Assembly (NCBI RefSeq): GCF_040361335.1 | Contig: NZ_APNM01000004.1 | Location: 174,445 to 238,444, forward strand | Direction: 5' to 3' | DNA: 64,000 bases | From: APNM01 sp040361335 | GTDB taxonomy: Bacteria; Pseudomonadota; Gammaproteobacteria; Nevskiales; Salinisphaeraceae | Shown: positions 42,977-54,770 of the stretch, piece by piece | How positions within the stretch are numbered: position 1 is the stretch's first letter | How the letters are laid out: every line of letters begins with the position of its first letter | Notes under the pieces: model-generated | The model's database searches: none | Seen by the model: only the letters and a program-made list of their open reading frames with translations | Told to the model about the DNA's origin: nothing | Made by a program: the position numbers and the translations under genes

Positions 42977-44080
42977 TCACTCCCCCGCCGGCGTCACCCG
43001 CAGCACGCGGCCGTCGGCGGCGTCGGTGAGCAGCCAGACGGCACCGTCCGGGCCGACACGGACGTCGCGGATACGTTCGCCCAGATCCCGGAACAGGATT
43101 TCCTGGCGGACCACGGCACCGTCCTCGATCACCAGCCGGCGCACGCTTTGCTCCACCAGCGTGGACACCAGCAGATCACCCCGCCATTCGGGGAACAGGT
43201 CGCCCTGGTAGAGGGCCATACCGGACGGGCCGATGGAGGGCGTCCAGTGGACCACCGGCGGCTCGGTGCCCGGCCGCGAGGTATAGGGGCTCACCAGGGC
43301 ACCGTTGTAGTCCACGCCGTGGGTCGCCAATGGCCAGCCGTAATTGGCGCCGGCGCGGATGCGGTTGAGTTCGTCGCCGCCGCGGGGACCGTGCTCGTGC
43401 GCCCAGAGGACGTCGCGGCCGCGGTCGTACACCAGCCCCTGGATGTTGCGGTGGCCGTAGCTGAGGATTTCGTCGCGGGCAGCGGGCTCGCCGACGAAGG
43501 GATTGTCGGCGGGCACCGAGCCGTCGGCGTTCAGGCGCACGATGGTGCCCAGGTGGCTGTCCCGCCTCTGCGCCGCCTCGCGATAGTCGAAGCCGTCGCC
43601 CAGGCCCAGGGCCAGGGTGCCGTCGGGCAGCCAGGCCATGCGGCCGCCGTAGTGCACCGGCGTGTCCTTGGGCGGCTTCGCGGTGAACAGCACCTCGACG
43701 TCGTGCAGACGCCCGTCCGCCAGCCGGGCGCGCACCAGACGCGTGGCGTTGGCGTCGGGGCCGCCGTGGGCCAGCGTGAGATAGAGCCGGCCGTTGGACT
43801 CGAAATCCGGGTCCGACAGTACCTCGAACAACCCGCCCTGACTGGCGACGTAGGCCGGCGGCACCCCGGCCACCGGCTCGGGCCGCAGCGCCCCGTCGGC
43901 GATCACCCGCAGGCGCCCGGCGCGTTCGGTGACCAGCATGCGGCCGTCCGGGAGGAAGGCCAGGGACCAAGGGTGGTCCAGGCCCTCGGCCACGGTCTCG
44001 ATCCGGTGATCCGCGGCCGCCGCGACGCACGCCAGCGCGAGTCCGGCGGCAACGGCGGCGCTGCGCATGATCCGTCCCAT
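42977..44080 (-). CDS. PQQ-dependent aldose sugar dehydrogenase (YliI/Asd type)
   Basis: The 367-residue periplasmic protein has a signal peptide (about 1-23, ending AAAA) and a six-bladed propeller of the soluble glucose/sorbosone dehydrogenase family. Recognisable parts are LDHPWSLAFLPDGRMLVTER, GGLFEVLSDPDF, HYGGRMAWLPDGTLALGLGDG, SYGHRNIQGL, WAHEHGPRGGDELN and GANYGWPLATHG. Members oxidise aldose sugars with PQQ as cofactor and Ca2+. The ATG at 44080 is used; ATG 44068 is an alternative. It is convergent with the AraC gene. Confidence 0.88.
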   Translation of the reverse strand: MGRIMRSAAVAAGLALACVAAAADHRIETVAEGLDHPWSLAFLPDGRMLVTERAGRLRVIADGALRPEPVAGVPPAYVASQGGLFEVLSDPDFESNGRLYLTLAHGGPDANATRLVRARLADGRLHDVEVLFTAKPPKDTPVHYGGRMAWLPDGTLALGLGDGFDYREAAQRRDSHLGTIVRLNADGSVPADNPFVGEPAARDEILSYGHRNIQGLVYDRGRDVLWAHEHGPRGGDELNRIRAGANYGWPLATHGVDYNGALVSPYTSRPGTEPPVVHWTPSIGPSGMALYQGDLFPEWRGDLLVSTLVEQSVRRLVIEDGAVVRQEILFRDLGERIRDVRVGPDGAVWLLTDAADGRVLRVTPAGE

Positions 44081-44152
44081 CGGTTATGTTCCCCCTGTCC
44101 GGCAATCGATCGATCCTGCCAGACACAAACCATACCGGAGCGGGGGACCTCC

Positions 44153-44599
44153 ATGCGCAAGATACTGGCATTGACGGCGGCCTACGCGGCGGCGGTGCTC
44201 GCCACCGCCCTGCTCGGCTCGGTGGTGCAGACCCAGTTCAATCTGGCGGCGTTGCAGGCCCTGGACGCGCCCATGCCGCCGGAGGTGCGGCTGCGCGCCA
44301 CCGGCGCCGACCTGGTGGGTTTCGGCCCCAACTTCGCCGCCATCGTGGCGGCCGGCTTCCTCGCGGCATTCGTGGTCAGCGGCCTGCTCGCGCGACTACG
44401 CCCGGGCGCACGCACGACACTGCACGCCCTGGCGGGCGCCACGGCCGTGGCCGTCGCCATCCAGAGCATGATTTGGCTGTTCGAGATCACGCCGATCGCG
44501 GCCGCGCGCGGCGTGTTCGGGTTCGCGGCGCTGGCGGCCTGCGGCGCGCTGGGCGGCTGGGTGTTCGCCCGGCTGGCGCCCCGACCCGCCGGGGCTTGA
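44153..44599 (+). CDS. Four-helix membrane protein of unknown function
   Basis: The 148-residue protein has four likely membrane helices (about 5-25, 58-80, 88-110 and 118-138) with very few charged residues between them. The first loop has QTQFNLAALQALDAPMPPEVRL. The pattern of paired helices with an exposed N-terminal loop is seen in small unassigned inner membrane proteins; I do not recognise a family. It is divergent from the PQQ dehydrogenase, 72 bases away, and convergent with a YfaZ-like gene. ATG 44153 follows GGGGGACC. Confidence 0.65.
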   Translation: MRKILALTAAYAAAVLATALLGSVVQTQFNLAALQALDAPMPPEVRLRATGADLVGFGPNFAAIVAAGFLAAFVVSGLLARLRPGARTTLHALAGATAVAVAIQSMIWLFEITPIAAARGVFGFAALAACGALGGWVFARLAPRPAGA

Positions 44600-44624
44600 G
44601 CGCCCGCGCCGATGGCGCGGGCGC
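44600..44624. terminator. GC-rich bidirectional hairpin
   Basis: A perfect 11-base stem (44600-44610 with 44614-44624, GCGCCCGCGCC) with a three-base loop lies between two convergent genes. There is no T-run on either side, so it may be a Rho-dependent or structural end signal. Confidence 0.5.
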
Positions 44625-44636
44625 CCCCCGGACTCG

Positions 44637-45209
44637 TCAGAACTGCATGCGCAGGCCGACGTGGAAGTTGGTGTCGAGCCGCGCGTCGCGGGCGTGCTCG
44701 ACGTCGAAGCGCAGATAGCGATAACCCACGTAGGCGGAGGCGGTGCGCGCGAAACGCGCCTCGACACGGCCCACCAGCTCGGTCATGCCGTCGCCGCGGC
44801 CGGTCGTGGTGATGTCGGGCGCCATGTGGCCCTGCACGGTGGCGGCCAGCGGCACCTGCAGGTTCGGGATGTCGTACCGCAACGAGCCGCCCAGGGCGAG
44901 CGCCCCCACGGTGGTGTCGGCGGCGTCGAGATCGGCGCCGTAGACTTTCACGCCGGCACCGAATTTCAGCGGCTCGAAGCCCTCGCGCAGACGGCCGGTG
45001 ATATGCCAGAAGCCGGAGCCGACGAAGTCGCTGTCGTCGGTGAAGAACAGCGCCGCCCCGGCCTCGGCCCGGTCGCTGGCGCCGGTCTGGGGATTGCCGA
45101 CGACGCCGATCTCGGCGGTCTCGTCGCTCAGGCTCAGGTCGAGGTCCATCGCCGCGGCATGGCCGGCGGTGCCGGCGAGGGCCGCCGCGATCAGGATGCG
45201 TTGCCACAT
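44637..45209 (-). CDS. YfaZ-family outer membrane protein
   Basis: The 190-residue protein has a signal peptide (about 1-22, ending HAAA) and a small beta-barrel built of alternating strands that ends RMQF, with a C-terminal Phe. The family YfaZ is known from enterics without a firm function; it is mostly predicted as an outer-membrane channel-like protein. Segments are AEAGAALFFTDDSDF, GAGVKVYGADLDAADT and AYVGYRYLRFDVE. The ATG at 45209 was chosen at the signal peptide. Confidence 0.75.
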   Translation of the reverse strand: MWQRILIAAALAGTAGHAAAMDLDLSLSDETAEIGVVGNPQTGASDRAEAGAALFFTDDSDFVGSGFWHITGRLREGFEPLKFGAGVKVYGADLDAADTTVGALALGGSLRYDIPNLQVPLAATVQGHMAPDITTTGRGDGMTELVGRVEARFARTASAYVGYRYLRFDVEHARDARLDTNFHVGLRMQF

Positions 45210-45416
45210 AGTCGTTTTACCTGCGTGGTTGTCGGAAAAGCCGGCCATTAAAGGGCCACGCCGGCCGGATTGCAACAGCGCAACGGCGGCATCGCCCATG
45301 ACCGGGCCGGGCCGCGGCGCATCCCCTGGCGGAGACACCGTGCCGGCCCACCGATCCCCTCGCAGGCGTCCGATTGGACCATGCCGGCGGCCGGCAAGCA
45401 ACCGCGGCGTGCGGGA

Positions 45417-45809
45417 TCACATATGGCGACGCAGCCAGGTACGCGCCTCGGCGTTCACCGGCAGCCAGGCGCAGTACTCGGGTGTGAGCCGGAGGATCAG
45501 GATACTGTCGTCGCCGTCGAAGTAGCGAATGACCCGGCGATAGAGCTCGTCGGCCGACTCCGAGCTGGCGACGCCCCAGACCCGGTCGAGCAGACGGCAA
45601 CAGGCGGGCGAACGCCGCAGTTCCTCCTGCAGTCCCGCGTTGCCGCCGGTCGCCAGCTTCTCCGAGTCGTAGGCGAGTGCATAGACATGACGCGCCCGGC
45701 CACCGCTGCGCAGCCGGCCGTAAAGCCGGGCCAGACGCTCGCCCGTCGACGGCGCGTCCGACGCGCCATCGCCCGGTGGCCCGACCTCCGTGTCCGTGGT
45801 TTGCTCCAT
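45417..45809 (-). CDS. Hypothetical acidic protein
   Basis: The 130-residue protein has no signal or membrane segment. It has a disordered acidic N-terminus (about 1-22) and a compact, Leu- and Arg-rich rest with EELRRSPACCRLLDRVWG and LILRLTPEYCAWLPV. The ATG at 45809 follows CTGGAG; a TTG two codons upstream is less likely. I do not recognise the family. It stands alone, 207 bases after the YfaZ-like gene on the same strand. Confidence 0.5.
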   Translation of the reverse strand: MEQTTDTEVGPPGDGASDAPSTGERLARLYGRLRSGGRARHVYALAYDSEKLATGGNAGLQEELRRSPACCRLLDRVWGVASSESADELYRRVIRYFDGDDSILILRLTPEYCAWLPVNAEARTWLRRHM

Positions 45810-46304
45810 GGCCAATACTCCAGGCTATGTGGGTCGGCGCCGAACGGCTTACGTCACGCACCCGGATTGTGCGGGGAGCAGCAACCGACCACAGACTAGC
45901 CGATACCCGAGCAATTTATGTACCAAAATCATGTCGGCAACGGATACCTGCTTTCTCCTACGATGTGTAGGAGCCCGGAAAGACAGCCTTTCGCGGGTAT
46001 CGCGCAGACCGGCACTATAGCCGAGTGGGACGGCACCGGCCTTTACAGCCGGATGACGGCGAACGAACGCGAAATCCATTATTGCGCCGTGCACCACAAA
46101 GAAGCCGTTTTCGGGGGCGGCAAAACGAAGCATGTGCTCCCCTGACTCGGCGCCGCCGTGAAACAATAGGCCGGCCAAGAGCCATCCGGTGAATGTCGAA
46201 TCCGGGGCGGATCACGAATAATCGGTTAAAACCTCGACGGTACCCTTCGGGACGAGACGGCGAACACCCCCCGTATGGGCGGATGACAATCAAAGGAGAT
46301 CGCG
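45810..46304. other. 495-bp gap, no gene seen
   Basis: The stretch is less G+C-rich than its surroundings between about 45880 and 46060. Two short open frames overlap here on opposite strands (45918-46145 and 45849-46178), but neither has a ribosome site, a recognisable motif or the usual codon bias of this genome. No repeat of the families described elsewhere is present. It should contain the promoter of the site-2 protease gene. Confidence 0.6.
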
Positions 46305-47492
46305 ATGACGAGCGGTTTGCGGGTCGGACGCCTGGCCGGCATCGACATCTACCTGGACTGGAGCCTGGCCATCATCTTTTTCCTGATCATGGCCGCGCTG
46401 GGTCTGGGCCTGCTGCCGACCTGGCACCCGGACTGGGGGCCGGCCACTGTCTGGGGCACCGCGCTCGCGGCCGCCGTGCTGTTCTTCGTCTCGATCCTGG
46501 TGCACGAGATGTCGCACGCCCTGGTCGGCCGGGCCTACGGCATGACCGTGCCGCGGATCACCCTGTTCGTGTTCGGCGGCATGGCGCACCTGGAGGACGA
46601 GCCGGGCGACTGGAAGGCGGAGTTCTGGATGGCGATCGCCGGCCCCGTCACGAGCATTCTGCTGGGTCTGCTGTTCGCGGTATTGGCCAACCTCACGGTC
46701 GACCCCGCCCTGATCGACCCGTCCGCGCCGCGCGAGACCCTCGCGGCGCTGGGCCCGTTCGCCACCATCTGCATGTGGCTGGCCCCGGTGAACCTGGTGC
46801 TGGGCCTGTTCAACCTGGTGCCCGGCTTCCCCCTGGACGGCGGTCGCGTGCTGCGCGCGGCGCTCTGGGGGCTCACCGGCCGCATGGAGGCGGCCACGCG
46901 CCACGCCACCCGCATGGGTCAGCTCGTGGCCTGGCTGCTGATCGGCACCGGTTTCGCCATGATCCTGGGCGTGCAGGTGCCGTTCTTCGGCACCGGGGCG
47001 GTGGGCGGCCTGTGGCTGGCCCTGATCGGCTGGTTCCTCAACAACGCCGCCCGCGGCAGCTACACCCAGGTGCTAGTGCGCTCGCGCCTGGCCGATGTGG
47101 CCATGCGGCGTCTGATGAGCACGCATTTCACCGCCGTGGCGCCCGACATCACCGTCGCCGAGCTGATCGACCGGCACCTGTTGCACGGCGACCAGCGTGC
47201 CTTTCCCGTGGTCGAGGACGGCCGGCTCGCCGGCCTGATCACGCTCACGGACGTGCGCCGGCTGCCGCGCGAGCGGCGCGCCGATACCCGCGTGCGCGAC
47301 GTGATGATGCCGACCGACCGCTTGGTCACCGTCCGCGCCGACGAGCCCGCCAGCGAGGCCGCGATCCGGCTCAGCGAGCGCGGGATCAACCAGTTGCCGG
47401 TGGTCTCCGCGGCGGGCGGCATCGAGGGCCTGGTCCGGCGCGAGGACGTGCTCAAGTGGCTGGCGCTGTACAACGACGAGTCGTTCGAATAG
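46305..47492 (+). CDS. Site-2 protease (M50) with CBS domains
   Basis: The 395-residue intramembrane metalloprotease has six or so helices in its first 240 residues, with zinc ligands H67 and H71 and catalytic E68 in VHEMSHALVG, and the second metal motif NLVPGFPLDGGRVLRA. Two CBS motifs follow (about 265-385: DQRAFPVVEDGRLAGLI and GINQLPVVSAAGGIEGLV). This is the layout of bacterial S2P proteins that may sense adenine nucleotides through CBS. AAGGAG stands seven bases before the ATG. Substrate unknown. Confidence 0.92.
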   Translation: MTSGLRVGRLAGIDIYLDWSLAIIFFLIMAALGLGLLPTWHPDWGPATVWGTALAAAVLFFVSILVHEMSHALVGRAYGMTVPRITLFVFGGMAHLEDEPGDWKAEFWMAIAGPVTSILLGLLFAVLANLTVDPALIDPSAPRETLAALGPFATICMWLAPVNLVLGLFNLVPGFPLDGGRVLRAALWGLTGRMEAATRHATRMGQLVAWLLIGTGFAMILGVQVPFFGTGAVGGLWLALIGWFLNNAARGSYTQVLVRSRLADVAMRRLMSTHFTAVAPDITVAELIDRHLLHGDQRAFPVVEDGRLAGLITLTDVRRLPRERRADTRVRDVMMPTDRLVTVRADEPASEAAIRLSERGINQLPVVSAAGGIEGLVRREDVLKWLALYNDESFE

Positions 47493-47520
47493 GGCCCGTC
47501 GGCGAACAACGGAGAAGCGC

Positions 47521-48126
47521 ATGAGTGTCAGGAAGGCCCTGGTGGATAACCCGTTCCTGGTGGCGGCCGTGTTGCTGCCGCTGCTGGTGGCCGCCTTCTT
47601 CCTGGCGGCCACGGCCATCCCCCGCTGGCTGGTCGCGCCACCGGCGCACGACGCGGTGTTCACCGCGACCCGGCCGGTCGCGTCCCCCGCCGGGCCTGGC
47701 GGCCTTCGCGTCGAATACGCTGTCGAGGACGGGCGGGTGGTGGCGCACTGGCACGGCACCGACGGCCGGACGCATCCGCGCGATCCCACCCTCTATCGCT
47801 ATGACCACGCCAGCGGCCGCGCACGCGAGGTGACGATCACACCGCCGGCGGACCCGCCCGGCGAGGGCGAGACACGCACCGTCCCCGTCGCGGCCCTCGC
47901 CGGGCTGCACGTCGATGACGACCCGCAGGCGCCCGACGGCTACAGGTTCCGTTCCGGCGACAACCATTATCCGGGGCTGTTCGGCGTCGTGTTCGGCATG
48001 GGCGGGGGACGCGACGGTATCGTCCTGGCCAAGAACGGCCGTCGGGTGCCGCTCAATCCCCCGAACGGCCACATCCGCCACTACGGCGTGCAATTCCTGG
48101 GCTGGGTCACCGATGACGGACCGTGA
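47521..48126 (+). CDS. Membrane-anchored hypothetical protein
   Basis: The 201-residue protein has one N-terminal membrane helix (about 15-35) and a long exported part with a beta-rich pattern (VEYAVEDGRVVAHWHG, YPGLFGVVFGMGGGRDG and VLAKNGRRVPLNPP). I do not recognise it. It begins 28 bases after the site-2 protease gene, and its 3' end overlaps the next gene by 14 bases, so the three are probably one operon. GGAG stands six to nine bases before the ATG. A role tied to the downstream multi-helix protein is likely by analogy with other anchored partner genes. Confidence 0.6.
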   Translation: MSVRKALVDNPFLVAAVLLPLLVAAFFLAATAIPRWLVAPPAHDAVFTATRPVASPAGPGGLRVEYAVEDGRVVAHWHGTDGRTHPRDPTLYRYDHASGRAREVTITPPADPPGEGETRTVPVAALAGLHVDDDPQAPDGYRFRSGDNHYPGLFGVVFGMGGGRDGIVLAKNGRRVPLNPPNGHIRHYGVQFLGWVTDDGP

Positions 48127-49075
48127 CGACGGCGCCCGGCGCCGGGCGCTGGCCGAGATCGCCCGGCTCGCCGCCGCGCACGACCTCACGCCCGACGAGA
48201 TCCGGCACGCCATGGCGGGCGCCGAACCCGGCGGCACCGGCGTGCTGGTGCGGGTATTCGGCTACCTGGGCGGGCTGTTCGTGTTCGCCGGCCTGGTGGC
48301 CCTGGCCGCGATCCAGTGGCCGGACCTCAATGCCGCCGCCCGCATCGTCATCACCCTGGGCCCCGGCGTGGCGGCCTTCGTGCTGGCGCTGGCGGCGCGG
48401 GGCGACGCCCGCTACGCCGGGGCCGCGGCCCCGCTGCTGCTGATCGCCGCGGCCCTGGAGCCCACCGGCATGATGGTCGCCTTCGCCGAGCTGGGCGGCG
48501 GCGGCGACGCGCGCGTGGCCGGCCTGATCACGGCCGCGACCATGGCCGTGCAGTTCATGGCGGTGCGTCGGACGCACGGCGGCACCCTGCCCTGGTTCCT
48601 GGCGTCGCTGTTCGCGCTCGCTGCCGCGACCCTGGCCCTGGACCTGATCGCGGTGGTACCACCGGCCCACGCCGGCCTCACCGTGGGCGCCACCGCCCTG
48701 CTGCTGGCGGTGCACGCGGACCGGCACGGCCTGGCCGGCGCCGCCACGGTCTGGTATCCGGCCGGCGCCGCCCTGGCCCAGGCGGCGCTGTTCGAGATCC
48801 TGGAGGGCGGGCCGGCCGAGTTGCTGTTCCCGGCGGCGGCCGCCGCCCTGCTCTACCTCAGCGTGATCCTGCGCAGCCGCGGCCTGCTGGTGGTCAGCGT
48901 GCTCGGCCTGCTGGGCTTCGTCGGTTACTACACCGCCGAGCACTTCGCCCGTTCGCTGGGCTGGCCCCTGGCGCTGGTCGGCTTCGGTTTGGCCCTGATC
49001 GCGCTCGGGGCGCTGGGGCTGCGGTTGGATCGGCGGTATTTGCGCGGTGGCGGGCCTCCCCCTGGGGCCCTCTAA
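48113..49075 (+). CDS. DUF2157-like multi-spanning membrane protein
   Basis: The 320-residue protein has an N-terminal soluble helix (about 1-45) and about nine membrane helices in a row, very rich in Ala and Leu. The start of the membrane part (YLGGLFVFAGLVALAAIQW) resembles DUF2157 proteins. Its ATG at 48113 lies inside the upstream gene, 14 bases before that gene ends. It ends with a short Gly/Pro-rich tail. No catalytic motif is visible. Confidence 0.65.
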   Translation: MTDRDDGARRRALAEIARLAAAHDLTPDEIRHAMAGAEPGGTGVLVRVFGYLGGLFVFAGLVALAAIQWPDLNAAARIVITLGPGVAAFVLALAARGDARYAGAAAPLLLIAAALEPTGMMVAFAELGGGGDARVAGLITAATMAVQFMAVRRTHGGTLPWFLASLFALAAATLALDLIAVVPPAHAGLTVGATALLLAVHADRHGLAGAATVWYPAGAALAQAALFEILEGGPAELLFPAAAAALLYLSVILRSRGLLVVSVLGLLGFVGYYTAEHFARSLGWPLALVGFGLALIALGALGLRLDRRYLRGGGPPPGAL

Positions 49076-49095
49076 AAGGGGGAAACCGCGGCGAC

Positions 49096-51480
<2,385 letters not shown>

Positions 51481-51482
51481 GG

Positions 51483-51881
51483 TCAGACCTTCTTGAGCTT
51501 CAGGAACAGGCAGCCGTCCACCAGCTCGCGGCCGGCGAATTCCAGCGCCCTCTCGGGCAGCGCCAGCCGCCGCTCGAAGCGGCCATGGGGGATCTCGACC
51601 CGGTGCACCACGCCGCGCTGTGCGGGCTCGGGCATGCGGCGCTCGCCGGCGATCACCAGCACGCCCTCGGCGATCTCGACCGCCACGTTGTCGGCACTCA
51701 CGCCGGGCAACGCCGCCACCACCCAGAAAGCGTCCGCGGTCTCGTAGACATCCACCGGCGGCTCCCACTGCGGCCGGCGCGGCGGTCCCGGCCGGAACAT
51801 GCGGCGCTGCATACGCTCGGCGCGGTCCAGCATGCGGACCGCCTCCGACCACATCCAGGCTTCGAGATCGCGCGTGGGCAT
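51483..51881 (-). CDS. Small heat shock protein (Hsp20 family), divergent
   Basis: The 132-residue protein has an N-terminal arm rich in Trp, Met and Arg (AWMWSEAVRMLDRAERMQ) and an alpha-crystallin domain (about 42-128) with VVAALPGVSADNVAV and AEGVLVIAGERR. The end is KLKKV without an IxI tail, so higher-order assembly may differ from that of the protein at 13225-13644. GGAG precedes the ATG at 51881. It is the first gene of a unit with lon: a holding chaperone ahead of a protease. Confidence 0.85.
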   Translation of the reverse strand: MPTRDLEAWMWSEAVRMLDRAERMQRRMFRPGPPRRPQWEPPVDVYETADAFWVVAALPGVSADNVAVEIAEGVLVIAGERRMPEPAQRGVVHRVEIPHGRFERRLALPERALEFAGRELVDGCLFLKLKKV

Positions 51882-51993
51882 ACCGTCTCCACAGGTGGCG
51901 TTGGCTACCGGGATAGGATTGGGGCCGCGCCGGGCGGATACAAGCGCGCCGGGCGCGTTACACTCGGCATCCACCCGACCGCCGACCGAACCC

Positions 51994-52851
51994 GTGCGCC
52001 GCCCCGGCATCGACCTGCACACCCACTCCACCGCCTCCGACGGGCGGCTGTCGCCGGCCGCGCTCGTCGCCGCCGCCGCGGAGGCGGGTGTGACCCTGCT
52101 GGCCCTGACCGATCACGACACAACGGCGGGCGTGGCCGAGGCCGCGGATGCGGCCGGGAAGCACGGCATCCGTCTGCTGCCGGCCGCGGAGATCTCGGTG
52201 ACCTGGCAGCGGCGCACCCTGCACGTGGTAGGCCTGGGCGTGGACCCGAACGCGCCGGCCCTGGCCGACGGTCTCGCCGGGCTGCAGGCGCGGCGCCGCG
52301 AACGCACCGAGACCATCGGGGCCAAACTCTCGCGCCTGGGCGTCGCCGACGCCGCCGCGCGCGCCCGGGCACTGGCCGGCGACGGCCAGGTCACCCGCAG
52401 TCACTTCGCCCGCCTGCTGGTCGAGGACGGGCGTTGCCGTGACGTGAAACAGGCCTTCAAGCGCTATCTCAAGCCCGGCAAACCCGGCCACGCCCGGGTG
52501 GCATGGGCCGGCCTCGACGAGGCGATCGGCTGGATCCACGCCGCCGGCGGCGTGGCCGTGCTCGCCCACCCGCTGGCCTACGGCATGACCGGCGCCTGGC
52601 GCCGACGCATGCTCACCGCCTTCACCGGCGCCGGCGGCGACGCCCTGGAGATCGGTTGCGGCAACAGCACACTCCAGGGCGTGACCCTGGCCGCCGACGA
52701 CGCACGCCGCCACGGCCTACACGGCTCGGTGGGCTCCGACTTCCACGGCCCGGAGCAGCACTGGCTCAAGCTTGGCCGACCGTTGCCGCTGCCCGCGGAC
52801 GTGCCGGCGGTCTGGGAGCATCCTCGGTTTCGCGGGGAACTGGCCCTATAA
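51994..52851 (+). CDS. PHP-domain phosphoesterase (RNase AM/TrpH-like)
   Basis: The 285-residue protein belongs to the YciV/TrpH group of PHP phosphoesterases, which act on nucleoside 3',5'-bisphosphate and 5' ends of RNA. Metal ligands appear as DLHTHSTASDG, LALTDHDTTAG, PAAEISVTW, AVLAHPLAYG and GSDFHGPEQHW. The start is GTG 51994, right at the strand leading into the first His motif; the open frame upstream overlaps the divergent hsp20. A 28-base gap separates it from uup. Confidence 0.9.
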   Translation: MRRPGIDLHTHSTASDGRLSPAALVAAAAEAGVTLLALTDHDTTAGVAEAADAAGKHGIRLLPAAEISVTWQRRTLHVVGLGVDPNAPALADGLAGLQARRRERTETIGAKLSRLGVADAAARARALAGDGQVTRSHFARLLVEDGRCRDVKQAFKRYLKPGKPGHARVAWAGLDEAIGWIHAAGGVAVLAHPLAYGMTGAWRRRMLTAFTGAGGDALEIGCGNSTLQGVTLAADDARRHGLHGSVGSDFHGPEQHWLKLGRPLPLPADVPAVWEHPRFRGELAL

Positions 52852-52879
52852 TGCCGCGCGCCCAATCCGGGAATCCCCG

Positions 52880-54763
52880 ATGCTGATCAACCTCCGCGAC
52901 ATCCGGCTGGCCTACGGGCACCGCCCCGTGCTGGACGGCGTCGATCTCGCCATCGACGCCGGCGAGCGGGTGGCGCTGGTGGGCCGCAACGGCGGCGGCA
53001 AATCGACCCTGCTGCGGATCGTCGCCGGCGAGATCGAGCCCGAGGACGGCGGCATCGAGTGCCGCCCCGGCCTGCGCATCGCCCGCCTGGAACAGGAGGT
53101 GCCGCGCGGGCTCGAGGGCAGCGTCTACCAGGTGGTCGCGGCCGGCCTGGGCGACGTCGGCGACACCCTCGCGCGTTTCCACGATCTGGCCCGGCGGCTG
53201 GGCGAGGGCGAGGACGTGGGGAATGCCCTGGCCGCCGCCCAGGCGGCGGTGGACGCCGCCGACGGCTGGACCCTGGCACAGCGGGTGGAGACCACCCTGA
53301 GCCGGCTCGGCCTGCCGCCGGAGGACCGCTTCGAGCACCTCTCCGGCGGCCGCCAGCGGCGGGTGCTGCTCGCGCGGGCGCTGGTCCGCGATCCCGACCT
53401 GCTGCTGCTCGACGAGCCCACCAACCATCTGGACATCGAATCCATCGCGCGCCTGGAGGAACTGCTGCTGGGTTGGCACGGCGCCCTGCTGTTCATCACC
53501 CACGACCGCGCCTTCCTGCGCCGGCTGGCCACCCGCATCCTGGACCTGGACCGCGGCCGCCTGACCTCCTGGCCGGGCGACTACGACCGCTACCTGGCCG
53601 GCAAGACCAAGCTGCTGGAGGACGAGGCCAACGCCAACGCGGCCTTCGACAAGAAGCTGGCCCAGGAGGAAGCCTGGATCCGCCAGGGGATCAAGGCCCG
53701 CCGCACCCGCAACGAGGGCCGGGTGCGCGCCCTCAAGCGCATGCGCGAGGAACGCCGCGCCCGCCGCGAGCGGTCCGGCCTGGCGCGTATCGCGATGGAC
53801 AGCGGCGAGCGCTCCGGCAAGCGGGTGATCGTGGCCGAGGACGTGAGCTATGCCTGGGAAGGCCGCCCCGTGGTCCGGGATTTCTCGACGGTGATCCAGC
53901 GCGGCGACAAGGTCGGCATCGTCGGCCCCAACGGCTGCGGCAAGACCACCCTGATCCGCCTGCTGCTCGGCGAGCTGGCACCCCAGTCGGGGCGCATCGA
54001 ACTCGGCACCAACCTCGAGGTCGCGCATTTCGACCAGCACCGCGCCGCCCTCGACCCGGACGCCACGGTGGCCGACAACGTCGCCGGCGGCCGCAGCGCG
54101 GTGACCGTGGACGGCCAGAGCCGGCACGTGATGAGCTACCTGCAGGACTTCCTGTTCGCGCCCGAGCGGGCGCGCTCGCCGACCCGGGTGCTCTCCGGCG
54201 GCGAACGCAACCGGCTGCTGCTGGCACGGCTGTTCACGCGGCCGGCGAACCTGCTGGTGATGGACGAGCCCACCAACGACCTGGATATCGAGACCCTGGA
54301 ACTGCTGGAGGAGCGGCTGGTGGCCTACGAAGGCACCCTGCTGCTGGTCTCGCACGACCGCGCCTTCCTCGACAACGTGGTCACTTCGACCCTGGTGTTC
54401 GAGGGCGACGGCCGCATCGGCGAATACGCCGGCGGCTACAGCGACTGGCTGCGTCAGCGGCCGGCGCCGGCGCCGGCGGACAGTACCGCCCCGAAAAAGC
54501 CCCGACCGTCGCCCAAGCCCGCCAAGCCGCGCCCGGCGCTGAGCGCCGACCAGCGCAAGGAGCTACGCGCCCTGCCCGGCCGGATCGAGACACTGGAGAC
54601 GGAGATCGCCGAACTGCAGGCGGGATTCGCCGATCCCGAACGCTATGCCGGCAACCCCGACAAGATCGCCGAGGCCGGCAAGCGCCTGTCCGAGCTCGAG
54701 GCCGAGTTGGAGACCGCCTTCGAACGCTGGGAGACCCTGGAGAACGCCGCGCGGTCTGGCTAG
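52880..54763 (+). CDS. uup: ABC-F ATPase Uup
   Basis: The 627-residue soluble protein has two ABC domains in one chain (about 1-245 and 315-530) with Walker A GRNGGGKST and GPNGCGKTT, signatures LSGGRQRR and LSGGERNR, and Walker B LLLLDEPTNHLD and LLVMDEPTNDLD, joined by a charged linker. A C-terminal coiled coil (about 555-625) identifies it as Uup rather than EttA. Uup suppresses precise excision of transposons and acts on ribosomes or branched DNA. ATG 52880 was chosen at the first strand. Confidence 0.93.
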   Translation: MLINLRDIRLAYGHRPVLDGVDLAIDAGERVALVGRNGGGKSTLLRIVAGEIEPEDGGIECRPGLRIARLEQEVPRGLEGSVYQVVAAGLGDVGDTLARFHDLARRLGEGEDVGNALAAAQAAVDAADGWTLAQRVETTLSRLGLPPEDRFEHLSGGRQRRVLLARALVRDPDLLLLDEPTNHLDIESIARLEELLLGWHGALLFITHDRAFLRRLATRILDLDRGRLTSWPGDYDRYLAGKTKLLEDEANANAAFDKKLAQEEAWIRQGIKARRTRNEGRVRALKRMREERRARRERSGLARIAMDSGERSGKRVIVAEDVSYAWEGRPVVRDFSTVIQRGDKVGIVGPNGCGKTTLIRLLLGELAPQSGRIELGTNLEVAHFDQHRAALDPDATVADNVAGGRSAVTVDGQSRHVMSYLQDFLFAPERARSPTRVLSGGERNRLLLARLFTRPANLLVMDEPTNDLDIETLELLEERLVAYEGTLLLVSHDRAFLDNVVTSTLVFEGDGRIGEYAGGYSDWLRQRPAPAPADSTAPKKPRPSPKPAKPRPALSADQRKELRALPGRIETLETEIAELQAGFADPERYAGNPDKIAEAGKRLSELEAELETAFERWETLENAARSG

Positions 54764-54770
54764 GAAGATG

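Noticed and set aside
45849..46178. Small genes in the gap before the site-2 protease
   Set aside because: Overlapping frames on both strands without ribosome sites, motifs or typical codon use.
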